Assembly (NCBI RefSeq): GCF_963678635.1
Contig: NC_087069.1
Span: 35,815,959 to 35,879,958 of the forward strand
DNA length: 64,000 nucleotides
From: Symsagittifera roscoffensis
Lineage: Eukaryota; Xenacoelomorpha; Acoela; Convolutidae
Reading direction: 5' to 3'
The notes below the pieces were generated by a model that saw nothing but the letters and a program-made list of their open reading frames with translations, did no database searches and was not told the DNA's origin. Below, piece after piece: positions 11,045 through 22,400 of this stretch; the first letter of the stretch is position 1, and every line of letters starts with the position of its first letter. A program made the translations under genes and the position numbers.

Positions 11045-11850
11045 ATGGCGCAGTTATCTGTAAACTAATCTGGCATGAGTGAAGTGCCCTAATTCTGGCA
11101 ATCACGTACTATCGACCCCCCTACTACGAGGGAAGTTTGGAGGGATATGTTCCAATTGGCATTAATAGCCAAGGAGATCATCGATATTGACAACTCTTTG
11201 AACCCACTAGAGATCTTAAAAACAGAGAACCTACAACCAGAGAGAGAGCCTCAAAACTAGTCATCGTCAGCTAAAACAAAACGCCTAGTAAGAAACGCTG
11301 AAGAAAGAAATAAATTCAATGATTCTGAGGATGCCCGAATTGAATTAAAAACTGAGACATTTTAACGGAAACGTATGGTGAGACGGACAAGAAGATTTGC
11401 TCGATGTTGTATCTAGCACTGAATAATGAGGGTCAGAGATTCTTCTCGTCGAAGTTTTCTAAATTTAAAATCCTACGGATAACGTTCGCCGAATTTTTAA
11501 ATTTCCTTAGGCAAGTTTTTATTAGAAAACCCAACGTAACATTCGAACACCATAAACTACTCAATAGAAGTCAAAAAGATAGAGAATTCTTGGAACAGTT
11601 CTAGTGCGAGCTAGCGGAAATGGCGGAGAGATGCGATATATCCAGTGGAGAAGAAGAAACGATTCAAGATTTTTTCAATAACAACAAGAAAAACTATGAA
11701 AACCAGAGAAAACTTTCGACCGCAACTATACCCCCCCCTCTCCCCAAGAAGTCTTAAATGTCGCTTTAGTTGATGAGAAAGGTGTCTCAAACTATTTGAA
11801 AATGACAAGTAGCTGTAAATCTTTTTACCCTGTAAATAAAAAAGCTAAAT
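11045..11850 (+). pseudogene. Ty3/gypsy-type gag relic, unit 2
   Basis: The most complete of the three long gag relics. ATGGCGCAG at 11045 overlaps the PBS. It keeps the mid-gag block missing from unit 1: LYLALNNEGQRFF, then ITFAEFLNFLRQVFIRKPNVTFEHHKLLNRSQKDRE in one open frame at 11404-11604, ending in a TAG where the intact relative has Trp (LEQFWG). Stops in the first 100 codons and a frame change at the poly-C run near 11730 inactivate it. Confidence 0.82.
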
Positions 11851-13029
11851 AAAACATTTGTCAAAATGCTTTAAAAAAAATCATCGAAGAACCATAAATG
11901 AGTTTCAATTATGTCTCACTGTTTCAACTCGGAGCTGTTTGTTTTTTATTCAATTTTTTGACTAAGCGAATCAAGGTTGTAGAACTGTGATCCGCACTCA
12001 TTTCCTAATATTTCTTCTGCTAATTCATCGTCAATTTGTAGACTTTATTTTTCATGCTAAAAGCATATCACTGTTTTGGTTATCCACCCATACCCAACGA
12101 AGGTTGTCCTGCTAGACAGAAAGGGTGTACAGCTTCTTCACCAGTATGTTCGTATTTTCTGATATTTTTCTTTGTCAGTTTAGAATTAAACAATTTTTGG
12201 AAAGAATTTACCAGAAATCAATTCACTGCTCAACCAAAACGAGATAAACATGCTTAGAGTACATACAAAAACCGTAGTAAATTATTTCAATTTATTTCAG
12301 TGTTCCTTTGCTTTAGGTTGCTAAAACTATTTGTCACAATAAGGTCATATGGGCTAGCGGTTAGCACAACCGCCTTCGACAAGGCAGGGAGGAAGCTCGA
12401 GCACCAGCACGAGAGATTTTTCTGGCAAGAAAAAACGTAGATTTAGATAGTTTTGGAATAGAAATAAACATATTCAAGGAAATCCTTAATTTGTATAAAA
12501 TTTTCAGAGAAAATTTTTGACGAGAAAAGTAGAATACATATAAAGTATTCCAGGTCAAAAACAAAGGCTTTTCTCTGTATGGGTGATAATGAAAACTGAT
12601 TCGTAATAAATAAGCTAAATATTAATTTCATTTCCTCATACGACTTAGTTTATAAAACTCAATGTTATATTGACAGTCAAATGCAAGATAACAAGTTTTC
12701 TTGTACAAACTAAAGAAGACAATTTGACCGACAAAATAAGCAAAGCCTTAAATTGATATACGATCAGCTTATCTGATACACAAAGTGAATCAAACTGCTC
12801 GTATCAAGGCGCAGCCCTAAATAATCTGACTGCCCTCTAAGTTTTATGGAATTCTGTTCGTTAAAAAAATTGATGAATAATTCAAAAGTGTTTTTGTTTT
12901 TTGTCTGAAAATCAGCCACCCACTCGGAATGTAAAGTGCTAAAAGTATGATTTGCCTGTGGCGAAGTATCAAATAGTACACACAAATAGCATTCCTCAAA
13001 TAGCAAGAGTCTGAATAAGCATGCGTTAA
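11851..13029 (+). repeat. Non-coding tail C, copy 3
   Basis: Same tail as after unit 1, with small deletions (for example about 12 bases in the GTACAGAACTGA area near 12158). Contains the tRNA-like module at 12343. Runs into the truncated gag fragment at 13030. Confidence 0.75.
12343..12421 (+). repeat. tRNA-like pol III promoter module, copy 3
   Basis: A-box-like TGGGCTAGCGG, B-box-like GCTCGAGCACC and terminal T5, as at 3719. Confidence 0.55.
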
Positions 13030-13345
13030 TTGTCCCTCATTCGCCACATTGGAACAGTTCTGGGGCTTGGAAAAGATAGAGAAAGCTTGGAACAGTTCTG
13101 GGGCGCGCTAGCGGAAATGGCGAAGAAACGCGATACATCCAGTGGGGAGGAAGAATCGATTCACTACTTTTTCATTAATAACATGAAAAATTACGAAATC
13201 CAGAAGAACCTTTCGACCGCAACTCTACCCCCCCCCCTCCAGGAAGCCTTAAATGTCGCTTTAGTTGATGAGAAAGGTATCTCAAATCAATTGAAAATGA
13301 CACGTAGCTGTAAATCTCCTAACCCTGTTAATAATACTGCTGCAA
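13030..13345 (+). pseudogene. Truncated gag fragment, unit 2b
   Basis: Same 5'-truncated gag piece as at 4403, with the same 39-base LEQFWG duplication (about 13051-13128). Unlike its relative it stays open across the poly-C run to TAG-free sequence at 13428, a longer frame produced by a different C count. Not a functional gag. Confidence 0.75.
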
Positions 13346-14375
13346 ATGTTTATCGAATAACCAAAAAAGAGTTTCAATTATGTCTTACTGTTTCAACTCG
13401 GAGCGCGGTTTTTTGTTCAATTTACTGATTAAGCGAATCAATGTTGTAGAACTGTGATCCGCACTCATTTCCTAATATTTCTTCTGCTAATTCATCGTCA
13501 ATTTGTAGACTTTATTTTTCATGCTAAAAGCATATCACAGTTTTGGTTATCCGCCCATACCCAACGAAGGTTGTCCTTCTAGACAGAAAGGGTGTACGGC
13601 TTCTTCACCAATAGTTTTGTATTTCCTGTACAGAACTGATGTTTTTCTTTGTCAGTTTAGAATTAAACATTTTTTGGAAAAAATTTACCAGAAATCAATT
13701 CACTGCTCAACCACAACGAGATAAACATTCTTAGAGTACATACAAAAACTGTAGTATTTTAATTCAATTTATTTCAGTGTTCCCTTGCTTTAGGTTGCTA
13801 AAACTATTGGTCACAATAAGGTCATATGGGCTAGCGGTTAGCACAACCGCCTTCGACAAGGCAGGGAGGAAGCTCGAGCACCAACACGAGAGATTTTTCT
13901 GGCAAGAAAAAGCGTAGATTTAGCTAATTTCTGATCAGAAAAAAAAAGATATTTAAGGAAATCCTTAATTTGTATAAAATTTTCACAGAAAATTTCTGAC
14001 CAGAAAAAGAAATTAGCTATAAAGTGTTCCAGGTCAAAAACAAAGGCTTTTCTCTGTATGTGCGATAGTGAAAACTGATTCGTAATCAGTTCAGGCCAGC
14101 TAAATATTCATGTCATTTCATTTCATATCCCATACGACTTATGTTATAAACTCAATCTGATATTGACAGTCAAAACTCAAGATATCAAGTTTTTTGATAA
14201 AAACTAAAGAAGACAAAATTAACAAAGCCTTAAAATGATATACCGACAAAATTAATAAAGCCTTAAATTGATATACGACCAGTTTATCTGATACACAAAG
14301 TAAAACCAGACTGCTCGTAGCAAGGCGCAGCCCTAAATATTCTGACTGCCCTGTAAGTTTATGGAATTCTGTTCG
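13346..14375 (+). repeat. Non-coding tail C, copy 4 (truncated)
   Basis: Breaks off at GGAATTCTGTTCG (14375) and joins directly to the middle of another leader copy (CTCCATCAATTTCATC). This is a clear recombination junction between two repeat units. Confidence 0.75.
13820..13898 (+). repeat. tRNA-like pol III promoter module, copy 4
   Basis: Same A-box-like and B-box-like words. CACCAACACG replaces CACCAGCACG near the end. T5 follows. Confidence 0.55.
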
Positions 14376-14741
14376 CTCCATCAATTTCATCAAATAATTT
14401 TTTTGGCCTATTCGTCTTATTTGAACGAAACAGTTTGAGATGGTGCTGAGAATCATTGGATAAATTTAACCAATCAAGTTGAAGCAATATAATTGCAGTT
14501 CAGTTTGTTGAAACTTTGATTTTTGAGCCGTATAAGTAACAACAACACAGTAACAAGTACACAATTTCGGAATATCAGACAGCCAGACTAGCACTTCCCT
14601 TTGTATTCGGAGTGAGCGATAGCAGTTTTATCGTGTCGTAGTTAGAAAAAACAAAGATTTTAATTGAACTCTAACTCTTTCCTTTTATTCGTTTTAAGTT
14701 AGTTTAGATAGTTACTTGGATTAGTTTTAGGACATTTTATT
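14376..14741 (+). repeat. LTR-like leader (5'-truncated) upstream of gag relic 3
   Basis: Matches 2197-2562. Starts at the recombination junction and ends in ATTA before TGGCGCAG. Confidence 0.55.
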
Positions 14742-15540
14742 ATGGCGCAGTTATCTGTAAACTAATCTGGCATGAGTGAAGTGCCCTAATTCTGGCAATC
14801 ACGTACTATCGACCCCCCTACTACGAGGGAAGTTTGGAGGGATATGTTCCAATTGGCGTTAATAGCCAAGGAGAACATCGATATTGACAACTCTTTGAAC
14901 CCACTAGAGATCTTAAAAACAGAGAACCTACAACCAGAGAGAGAGCCTCAAAACCATTCATCGTCAGCTAAAACAAAACGCCTAGTAAGAAACGCTGAAG
15001 AAAGAAATAAACTCAATGATTCTGAGGATGCCCGAATTGAAATAGAAACTGAGACATTTTAACGGAAACGTATGGTGAGACGGACAAGAAGATTTGCTCG
15101 ATGTTGTATCGTATCTAGCACTGAATAATGAGGGTAAGAGATTCTTCTCGTCGAAGTTTTCTAAATTTAAAATCCTACGGATAACTTTTAAATTTCCTTA
15201 GGCAAGTTTTTATTGGAAAACCCAACGTAACATTCAAACACCATAAACTACTCAATAGAAGTCAAAAAGATAGAGAATTCTTGGAACAGTTCTAGTGCGA
15301 GCTAGCGGAAATGGCGAAGAGATGCGATATATTCAGTGGAGAAGAGGAAACGATTCAAGATTTTTTCAATAACAACAAGAAAAACTATGAAAACCAGAGA
15401 AAACTTTCGACCGCAACTATACCCCGCCCTCCCCCAAGAAGTCTTAAATGTTGCTTTAGTTGATGAGAAAGGTGTCTCAAACTATTTGAAAATGACAAGT
15501 AGCAGTAAATCTTTTTACCCTGTAAATAAAAAAGCTAAAT
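14742..15540 (+). pseudogene. Ty3/gypsy-type gag relic, unit 3
   Basis: Third long gag copy, with ATGGCGCAG at 14742. Recognisable LIAKENIDI block from 14844. A 6-base GTATCT duplication (near 15106) and a small deletion near 15185 break the frame differently from unit 2. The final block NVALVDEKGVSNYLKMT ends near 15500. Inactive. Confidence 0.8.
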
Positions 15541-16636
15541 AAAACATTTGTCAAAATGCTAAAAAAAATAATCATCGAAGAACCATAATTGAGTTTCAAT
15601 TATGTCTCACTGTTTCAACTCGGAGCTGTTTGTTTTTTATTCAATTTACTGACTAAGCGAATCAATGTTGTAGAACTGTGATCCGCACTCATTTCCTAAT
15701 ACTTCTTCTGCTAATTCATCGTCAATTTGTACACTTTATTTTTCATGCTAAAAGCATATCACAGTTTTGGTTATCCGCCCATACCCAATGAAGGTTGTCC
15801 TGCTAGACAGAAAGGGTGTACAGCTTCTTCACCAATATGTTCGTATTTTCTGTACAGAACTGATATTTTTCTTTGTCAGTTTAGAATTAAACAATTTTTG
15901 GAAAGAATTTACCAGAAATCAATTCACTACTCAACCAAAACGAGATAAACATGCTTAGAGTACATACAAAAACCGTAGTAAATTAATTCAATTTATTTCA
16001 GTGTTCCTTTGCTTTATTTTGCTAAAACTATTGGTCACAATAAGGTCATATGGCCTAGCGGTTAGCACAACCGCCTTCGACAAGGCAGGGAGGAAGCTGG
16101 AGCACCAGCCCGAGAGATTTTTCTGGCAAGAAAAAAACGTAGATTTAGCTAGCTTCTGATCAGAAATAAACATATTTAAGGAAATCCTTAATTTGTATAA
16201 AATTTTCACAGAAAATTTCTGACGAGAAAATCAGAATACATATAAAGTATTCCAGGTCAAAAACAAGATATCAAGTTTTCTGATAAAAACTAAAGAAGAC
16301 AAATTTAACAATGCCTTAAATTGATATACCGACAAAATTAATAAAGCCTTAAATTGGTATACGATCAGTTTATCTGATACACAAAGTAAAACCAGACTGC
16401 TCGTATCAAGGCACAACCCTAAATATTCTGACTGCCCTCTAAGTTTTATGGAATTCTGTTCGTTAAAAAATTTGATGAATAATTCAAAAAAATTTTTTTT
16501 TTTGTTTTTCAAAATCAGCCATCCACACGGAATGTAAAGTGCTAAAAGTATATTTCGCCTATCGCGAAGTATGAAATAGTACACGCATATAGCATTCCTC
16601 AAATAGCATGGGTCTACATAAGCACGCCCCATTGGC
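15541..16636 (+). repeat. Non-coding tail C, copy 5 (internally deleted)
   Basis: As other tails, but about 300 bases are missing after GGTCAAAAACAA (near 16265), where it jumps to GATATCAAGTTTTC. Ends at the GAT microsatellite. Confidence 0.72.
16044..16122 (+). repeat. tRNA-like pol III promoter module, copy 5
   Basis: Here the A-box-like word is TGGCCTAGCGG, a better match to the TGGCNNAGTGG consensus. The B-box core is mutated to GCTGGAGCACC. Confidence 0.5.

Positions 16637-16690
<54 letters not shown>
16637..16690 (+). repeat. (GAT)18 microsatellite
   Basis: Eighteen uninterrupted GAT units at the same tail-C/segment-D boundary as 5923. The length difference of two units, plus loss of the AAT interruption, shows slippage since duplication. 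Confidence 0.95.
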
Positions 16691-16692
<2 letters not shown>

Positions 16693-17880
16693 GTGGTGTC
16701 TGCGAATCGCTGAGGATCTATGAAAAGTTATCCAGCCTGTCTAAGCATAGTCCGTTTCTCTGGTTTCCCCACACTCAAGACTCAGTTATTTTGCTGAGTG
16801 AAGCTCTTTTTTTGCGACTCAAGGCCATTTTTTTGCGTGACCTTTGCTGCCGTTTTCTGTCAGGATGTGGTAGACGTGAAGCTAGAGGTCAAGTGAGAGC
16901 TCGTCCTCACACACTATCAATGCCATGGCAGAAGATCGATTACACGATCTGACGATCTCAAAGTGAACGCTTTTCCACTATGCTATGTGATAATTTTTAA
17001 ACCTCCCTGAAAGTGATCTGAGGTGAAAGGTCTTTCTGAATTTGAGCTCAGAGTAAAAATAGTTTTGGACTGGCTTAACAAAATTCCGCAAAGTTTGGAA
17101 TTCCACAAATTTCCGGTTTAACAAAAATTGCTAGTTGAGACGTCGAAATTTTAGAAAAAAAACTACCCGAGCACAAATGTTCTGTCTACAAATGAAAGTC
17201 GGAACAACATTTTTTCGTTCTGACTATTTCGAACTGACTCAAAATTGAAGAACTGAAACAGCTTTGAAACAGGAGAAACATGGCAACAAAGTCAGTTGGC
17301 AACAAAGAGTCACTTGACAACCCAAGATACACGAATTCATAAAAAATTGAAGTTTCATTGGAAGTTGTTTCCCGTTCACCGTCTCAAGTGCAGGTTGAAA
17401 GACATGAATTGGAAAGGTCGCCATCAAGAAGCATGAAAAAAATTAGGTCATAAAAAGTATTTTTTTGAATTTTTCTCCAGAGATAAAATTTAAAAAAAAA
17501 CGAGTGCAGAAAGCTTTTTTTTAATGTAGAAACGCTTGCACCATGTTTTGCGCTTTTTCCATCAGATTATTTTGACAAGTCATCAACTTCTAATTTAAAA
17601 CACTTTTTCGTACTGTACATAATTGAAAAAATGAAACGCAAATTGTACAAATGTGTATTATAATTTTTTTGAACAATTTTAAGCGATATTTTTTTTGCAT
17701 TTTGTAGAGATTGACAATGATAATCCAATGTAATTGATTTTTATCGATAAATCTGCGGTGCTGGCATTTATTACATCAAGAAGAATTTAAAAGTTAGAAG
17801 TTTTTTGGGCTGAAATGATCTCAGAGTTAAAAAGAGACTGGGCTGAATTAGTAGAAAAAAGATTAAGTAAGTTAGCAACT
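16691..17880. repeat. Repeat segment D, copy 2
   Basis: Full-length relative of 49806-50985, including the ~290-base stretch (about 16990-17282) deleted from copy 1. It contains GGCAACAAAGTCAGTTGGCAAC and, near the end, TTAAAAAGAGACTGGGCTGAATTAG, both shared with the 50-kb copy. No gene recognised. Confidence 0.75.
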
Positions 17881-18209
17881 TAACTTAGACTAGCCACGAG
17901 AAAGCAAAAATCGTTCTCAGGAAAGAAAATATTTACTTTTCTCTCCAACCCTGAAATACATGACCCAAGTTAGGCTAATCACAAAAACTCGTAAGAACTA
18001 TCAGTTTAAGATATTAAAAATCACTAATCCCAATATTGCATACGTCATCCTAAACCTTATGTCACTAGACAATTTATGAAATAAACAAACAATCAAATTA
18101 CACAATTGTGAAATAAACAACGAAAAAAATGATCTCGTAATTACTCCACACAAACAATCAATAGTATATATTAGAACAAAACGACAAGCAATCACAAGAA
18201 AAAATTTGA

Positions 18210-18461
18210 GCAAACAAATATAGATTACACGAAAAAAGATTTTCAAAGCAAAGGAACGCAGTCTCCGAATTAGAAACAAGTAATTTGGAAAAACTTTATC
18301 GGTTTAAAGACTCCATAAATAAGAATTACCAATTTGATGATACATTAAGTTTTTCTGACTCAGAAACCACATCACAATCATCAATACAAGGAAAACGAAA
18401 CATAAAAAAAAGACATACAAAAACAAACCAGTACGTCTATACAATTGGAATCAAACAATAA
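18210..18461 (+). pseudogene. Open frame upstream of the env-bearing element's gag
   Basis: An 84-codon stop-free stretch with no in-frame ATG near its start. It is rich in Asp/Ser then Lys/Arg (QFDDTLSFSDSETTSQSS, then KRNIKKRHTKT). The composition contrasts with the non-coding AT-rich flank (17881-18209, where I see nothing) and it lies just 5' of the 183-aa ORF. It may be the 5' part of the same gag region in another frame. No domain recognised. Confidence 0.3.
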
Positions 18462-18504
18462 AACACATTGAAAACTACAAAGTTAACAGTCATAAAACAC
18501 AAAA

Positions 18505-19056
18505 ATGAGTATAAATGAAGAAAGCGAAGACGAAAACTCCATCCACCCATTTTTAATCAGTTCACTCACTGATGATAGAGGACAAACACAATTTTGTCAA
18601 AATTTAATCGCAAACTTTTTTGAAAAAGGAACTAACCCATGTACAGCAGAATTTCTAGAAGTAAAAACCAAAAGACAAAATATTGATCACTATCTAAGAG
18701 GAATATGTTATATAACACAACAGTACGGAGTTTATACCATAGAAATCCATTCACCAAGCAAATTTCATGATAGATATCTAGTTCAAACAGGCGACGTAGA
18801 TATAGAATTTTCAAAAGTATTCACAGAAAACATGAAAAATATACTACATCAAAATTTACAACGAGCGATTTCAGTATTCACTAACGATGTATTTGAAATA
18901 ATTTATAGTTATCTATCTAGACTAGAAAAAACAGAATCGCAAGGAACTACACCAGTTCAAACATCGAAACACACGACTGTAAAAAATGAAATTACAAAAC
19001 TCTCCGAATTCTTAAACACAATCCGTAATTCAATAGTAATAATAGTAATAATTTAA
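18505..19056 (+). CDS. 183-aa ORF of unknown function at head of env-bearing element
   Basis: ATG at 18505 (context AAAATGA), 183 codons and a TAA stop: one of the few unbroken ORFs in this element. The N-terminus is acidic (ESEDEN), the middle mixes helix-forming and aromatic residues (GVYTIEIHSPSKFHDRYLV), a possible helical stretch runs through residues 110-145, and the C-terminus ends in an isoleucine/valine string (SIVIIVII). No signal peptide, zinc knuckle or catalytic motif seen. Its place before gag-like sequence suggests an N-terminal Gag piece or an accessory protein; I cannot tell which. It could also be a chance survivor. Confidence 0.5.
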   Translation: MSINEESEDENSIHPFLISSLTDDRGQTQFCQNLIANFFEKGTNPCTAEFLEVKTKRQNIDHYLRGICYITQQYGVYTIEIHSPSKFHDRYLVQTGDVDIEFSKVFTENMKNILHQNLQRAISVFTNDVFEIIYSYLSRLEKTESQGTTPVQTSKHTTVKNEITKLSEFLNTIRNSIVIIVII

Positions 19057-19182
19057 CTAGTAACGAATTTTCGCAGAACGTTGAACTTGATTAACAATAA
19101 ATTTTTGCATGGTTGATCATTGATTATTCCACACATAATATTGATTTAATCTCAAAGGCAAGAAAAAAACTTTAGACTTTAA

Positions 19183-19656
19183 AATTCATCTGACGACACT
19201 GTATTAGCAGAACAATCAGATTATGTTTGGGACCTTGAATGGTCTCATCCACTATTCCTGAACATACCAACAGATATTTCAAGTCAAGCAATAAGCACAA
19301 TCTCAATTCACAAAGATTATGTTAAAGTATATCCACTCACAACTGACGCAACACCTTTAAGCTATAAATCATTTCTACCCGATAGAATAGGAAATAATAG
19401 TTTAAACTCAACCCTGTTACAACAAGAAAACCTTAATGGAACTAGAAATCTTACACAACAAGATATTCAAACACCATCGAATTTCACAATTGAAATAGTA
19501 GTTCAAACAGTAACAACAACAACACAACAATGTATTTCACCAATACATCCAAATCTTACAACAAGACCTAAAAACCCAGCATTACCACAGGTAATATTAC
19601 AATCTACGTGGTTCCAAAGTATTCACACATGGTTTACCAAACGCTTACACCAATGA
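19183..19656 (+). pseudogene. gag-like open frame, env-bearing element
   Basis: About 157 codons without a stop, running from the TAA at 19180 to the TGA at 19654, with no start ATG near the 5' end. It begins with an acidic LAEQSDYVWDLEWSHPLF stretch and then becomes Thr/Gln/Pro-rich, as in disordered Gag linkers. Frame breaks separate it from the next gag piece. Between 19657 and 20090 the gag-like composition continues in changing frames, with a Gln/Tyr-rich segment and stops. Confidence 0.4.
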
Positions 19657-20089
19657 CGAAACCAACTCAAAAACAAAGAACGTTCACTAAAAATAATTTT
19701 GCAGAACATAATTATAACTATGTAATTAGACCACAAACAACTAAAACCCCTCGCACAAACACGCAAAATCATTTATTTTCACAAAGAAAAAAATTTCCAA
19801 CAACCACCATCACACTCAGTAAATTTAATGAATACCCACAAATTTCACAAGACCAAAGTGAAAATCATCCTTTTTTCAGCAAAATAAAAACAATAGACAG
19901 CAAAACCAAAATAAACATGAAACACCTTATTACACATCTAAATATCTTCCATCATTTTATAACCAAAATCATCAAGAATTTTTACAAAACCAAAGACTCA
20001 ACTCTTATCACGTATATCAACAAGATATTTTTGAACCATATACACAAGAACAACAGATGCGACAACCGAGACCAAATCTAGCATCTGAA

Positions 20090-20540
20090 AAATAATAATT
20101 TTTTTTCACAAAACCCAGTTAATACAGATTCTTATCAACCATCGCAAAAGCAAAATGACATCCCAATACCCTATTACTTACAACAACATGAAATCACAAA
20201 GAGTCAACTTACAAAATTTTCACAAACGCCAAATGCCGCAGAATCACTTCAAATGACTATGACTTCATACCTCATGGGTGGATCATCTATACAATCAAAC
20301 AAGCCATTGATGGTATTCACTGGCACAGATCCTGAATATTCTGTAGAAGATTACTTAAATGCAATCACAGCAAATTGAATTTTAAACATAGGACATGCAC
20401 CCATAAATACACCACTTAACCAAAATTGGATACACAGACGCACAGCGTTAATGCAAACCACACTTGATGGCGCAGCTCAAAAATTGTTTTCAGTTTTACC
20501 TATAGATATAAAATCAGACTGGAAAGTTATAGAATGGTCT
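20090..20540 (+). pseudogene. gag capsid-like relic, env-bearing element
   Basis: One frame carries a capsid-type Gag segment: FTGTDPEYSVEDYLNAI, then an in-frame TGA (near 20377), then INTPLNQNWIHRRTALMQTT and LDGAAQKLFSVLPIDIKSDW. The last blocks have the pattern typical of the conserved Gag region of gypsy-type elements. The frame ends near 20540, and RT sequence starts within about 10 bases. The nucleocapsid, protease and RT N-terminus expected between them are therefore missing. Confidence 0.6.
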
Positions 20541-20549
20541 TAAGTATAA

Positions 20550-21179
20550 TTGTATTTTATAGACGCAGTTTTCAAAAAACAAAGAGCAAGCAAAGTACCA
20601 AACCACTTACATGACAAAGTTAACAGATTACTTGACATTCTAGAACAATACGAAATCATATCCCCAGTTAAAAAAGAAGAACAGTCCAAAGGAAATACCT
20701 TTATCAACCCTGCTGTTATTCTCGCTAAAGGGGAATCACTAAAAACAAATCTAGACGCTAGATATCTCAATTCACTCCTTGATGAATTTAAATGTAATTG
20801 GCCTATAGAACCGATTCAAGTAATTCTAACAAAAATAAACGATAAATACTTCACAACCGCAGACATGAAGAGTGCATATAATCAAATGCCACTGGATGAA
20901 CAATCACTACGATTAAAAAAATTCGTTATTGGAAATCAACAATACGAATTCAAAATATTATTCTATGGCATATCCCTAGGACCAGCAGCTTTCTCAGCAT
21001 TTATGAGTAAAATTTTTAGACCAGTTATACTCAAGAAAAAAAGCATCACAAGCTTAGACGACGTCTGTATGCAATCCCAAACAAAAAATGAAATGTTCAC
21101 AGTTCTAGAAAATTATCAACAAATATTACAGAACGAAAACATGAAAGCAGCCTCCCAGACAAATCACATTTTTTCTTAA
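20550..21179 (+). pseudogene. pol: Reverse transcriptase (Ty3/gypsy type), broken
   Basis: A 209-codon open frame encoding most of the RT fingers and palm of the 18-32 kb element. Visible blocks are FINPAVILAKGESLKTNLDAR (fingers), YFTTADMKSAYNQMPLDEQ (motif A with catalytic Asp), FYGISLGPAAFSAFM (motif B) and SLDDV (motif C). The residue before LDD is Ser where Tyr or Phe is usual, and no ATG starts the frame. It ends at a TAA near 21177, after which the palm C-terminus and connection continue in other frames. Part of a dead gag-pol-env element. Confidence 0.85.
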
Positions 21180-22400
21180 GACGCCTAAATTTTTTTGGAC
21201 ACATTATAGAAAAAAAATATTATAAACCCATTGAAATCATGCATAGATGCAATTCAAAACTTCAGCCACCTTCTTAAGTAATAACGTCTATAAAATACAA
21301 TTATACTTAAGACCATTCTATAACATTCTTCGACAACAAAAAAGTTTTGAATGGACAACAGAACATCAAACACGATTTGATGAAACCAAAAAACTTCTCA
21401 CCGAAAAAATCTCAAACACAATTCCAGATCCCAATCAACCATTTTATGCAATGTACGATGCTTCAAAATTTGACATTGGTGCAGCATTACTACAATCCAC
21501 AAGGGAGCAAATAAAATGAATCTCATATCAGCAAAATCTCGCCTATACATAAGTCGAATTACGACTCCCTACTCTTATGAGAGAATGCACAGCTATCATA
21601 TATACTCTCACAGAAAATGGATTTTTTATACTTGGATCAAAACATCCAATAGTTTTATTTACGAATCACAAACCTATCATATTTCTTTTTACATAAAAAT
21701 CAAATCCAAACCATAGAGTTTACAGATTTCAATTAATATTAATGAAATTTCCAAACATACACATAGTATGGACAGCAGGAAAAAACATTGCACTACCTGG
21801 TACTCTTAAAAGTAATACACCACCTGAACAATTAACAAGAAAAACGACACTTGAAATACCACAAAATATAAAATTCTACCTCGCTAAACATAATACTTCA
21901 CCACGATTGGAATGTAAAAATGCAGTAAAAACTGACAAAGAACAATCACAAATAAACAATCTACAACATTTCCACTCTATTTAGATTGTCAAAACAACCA
22001 TTATGAAGTTGATTCATTAGGCACATCTACATTTAAGCCGATTCCATTTCACATTGGATCAAAAATAATACTCAACAAAAGCGAACTAAACAACAACCAC
22101 ATAAAAAAGACCCATTACCTTCAATAGAAAAAGAAAATCTAACTAATACAATAAAATTATCAGAACCGCTACCAAATGATTCAAAGTACACGATAAATCA
22201 AGTTTTTAATCTATATGACCCACTTGACACAATACTTCTATCAAAAATAGAAGTAGAAAACACTTTTCTTCCATCAACAGAAAAAATTACACTAGAATTG
22301 TTACAGAAATTACAAAACCTCAATCCCGTCATCAGACAACTAAAATCATGTCACAAATATAAACTAAGCCAACCAAAGCTGATACCATAATCTTAGGAAA
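21180..22400 (+). pseudogene. pol: RNase H and linker, copy 1, degenerate
   Basis: The RT connection and RNase H of the same pol. PFYAMYDASKFDIGAALLQS near 21440-21500 carries the first catalytic Asp (DAS). RECTAIIYTL, with the expected Glu, lies beyond a frameshift near 21550. MKFPNIHIVWTAGKNIALP (from 21742) marks the C-terminal part, followed by the long linker to integrase. At least three frame changes and several stops. From about 21510 this sequence is tandemly repeated at 24488. Confidence 0.75.

Noticed and set aside
17400-18500. 5' LTR of the env-bearing element
   Set aside because: I compared this with 32.2-33.1 kb and found no shared block, so no LTR pair can be claimed.
19608-20081. 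157-codon plus-strand frame in the gag region of the env-bearing element
   Set aside because: The neighbouring frames carry gag-like composition; this one is Thr/Lys/Asn-rich noise from AT-rich DNA.
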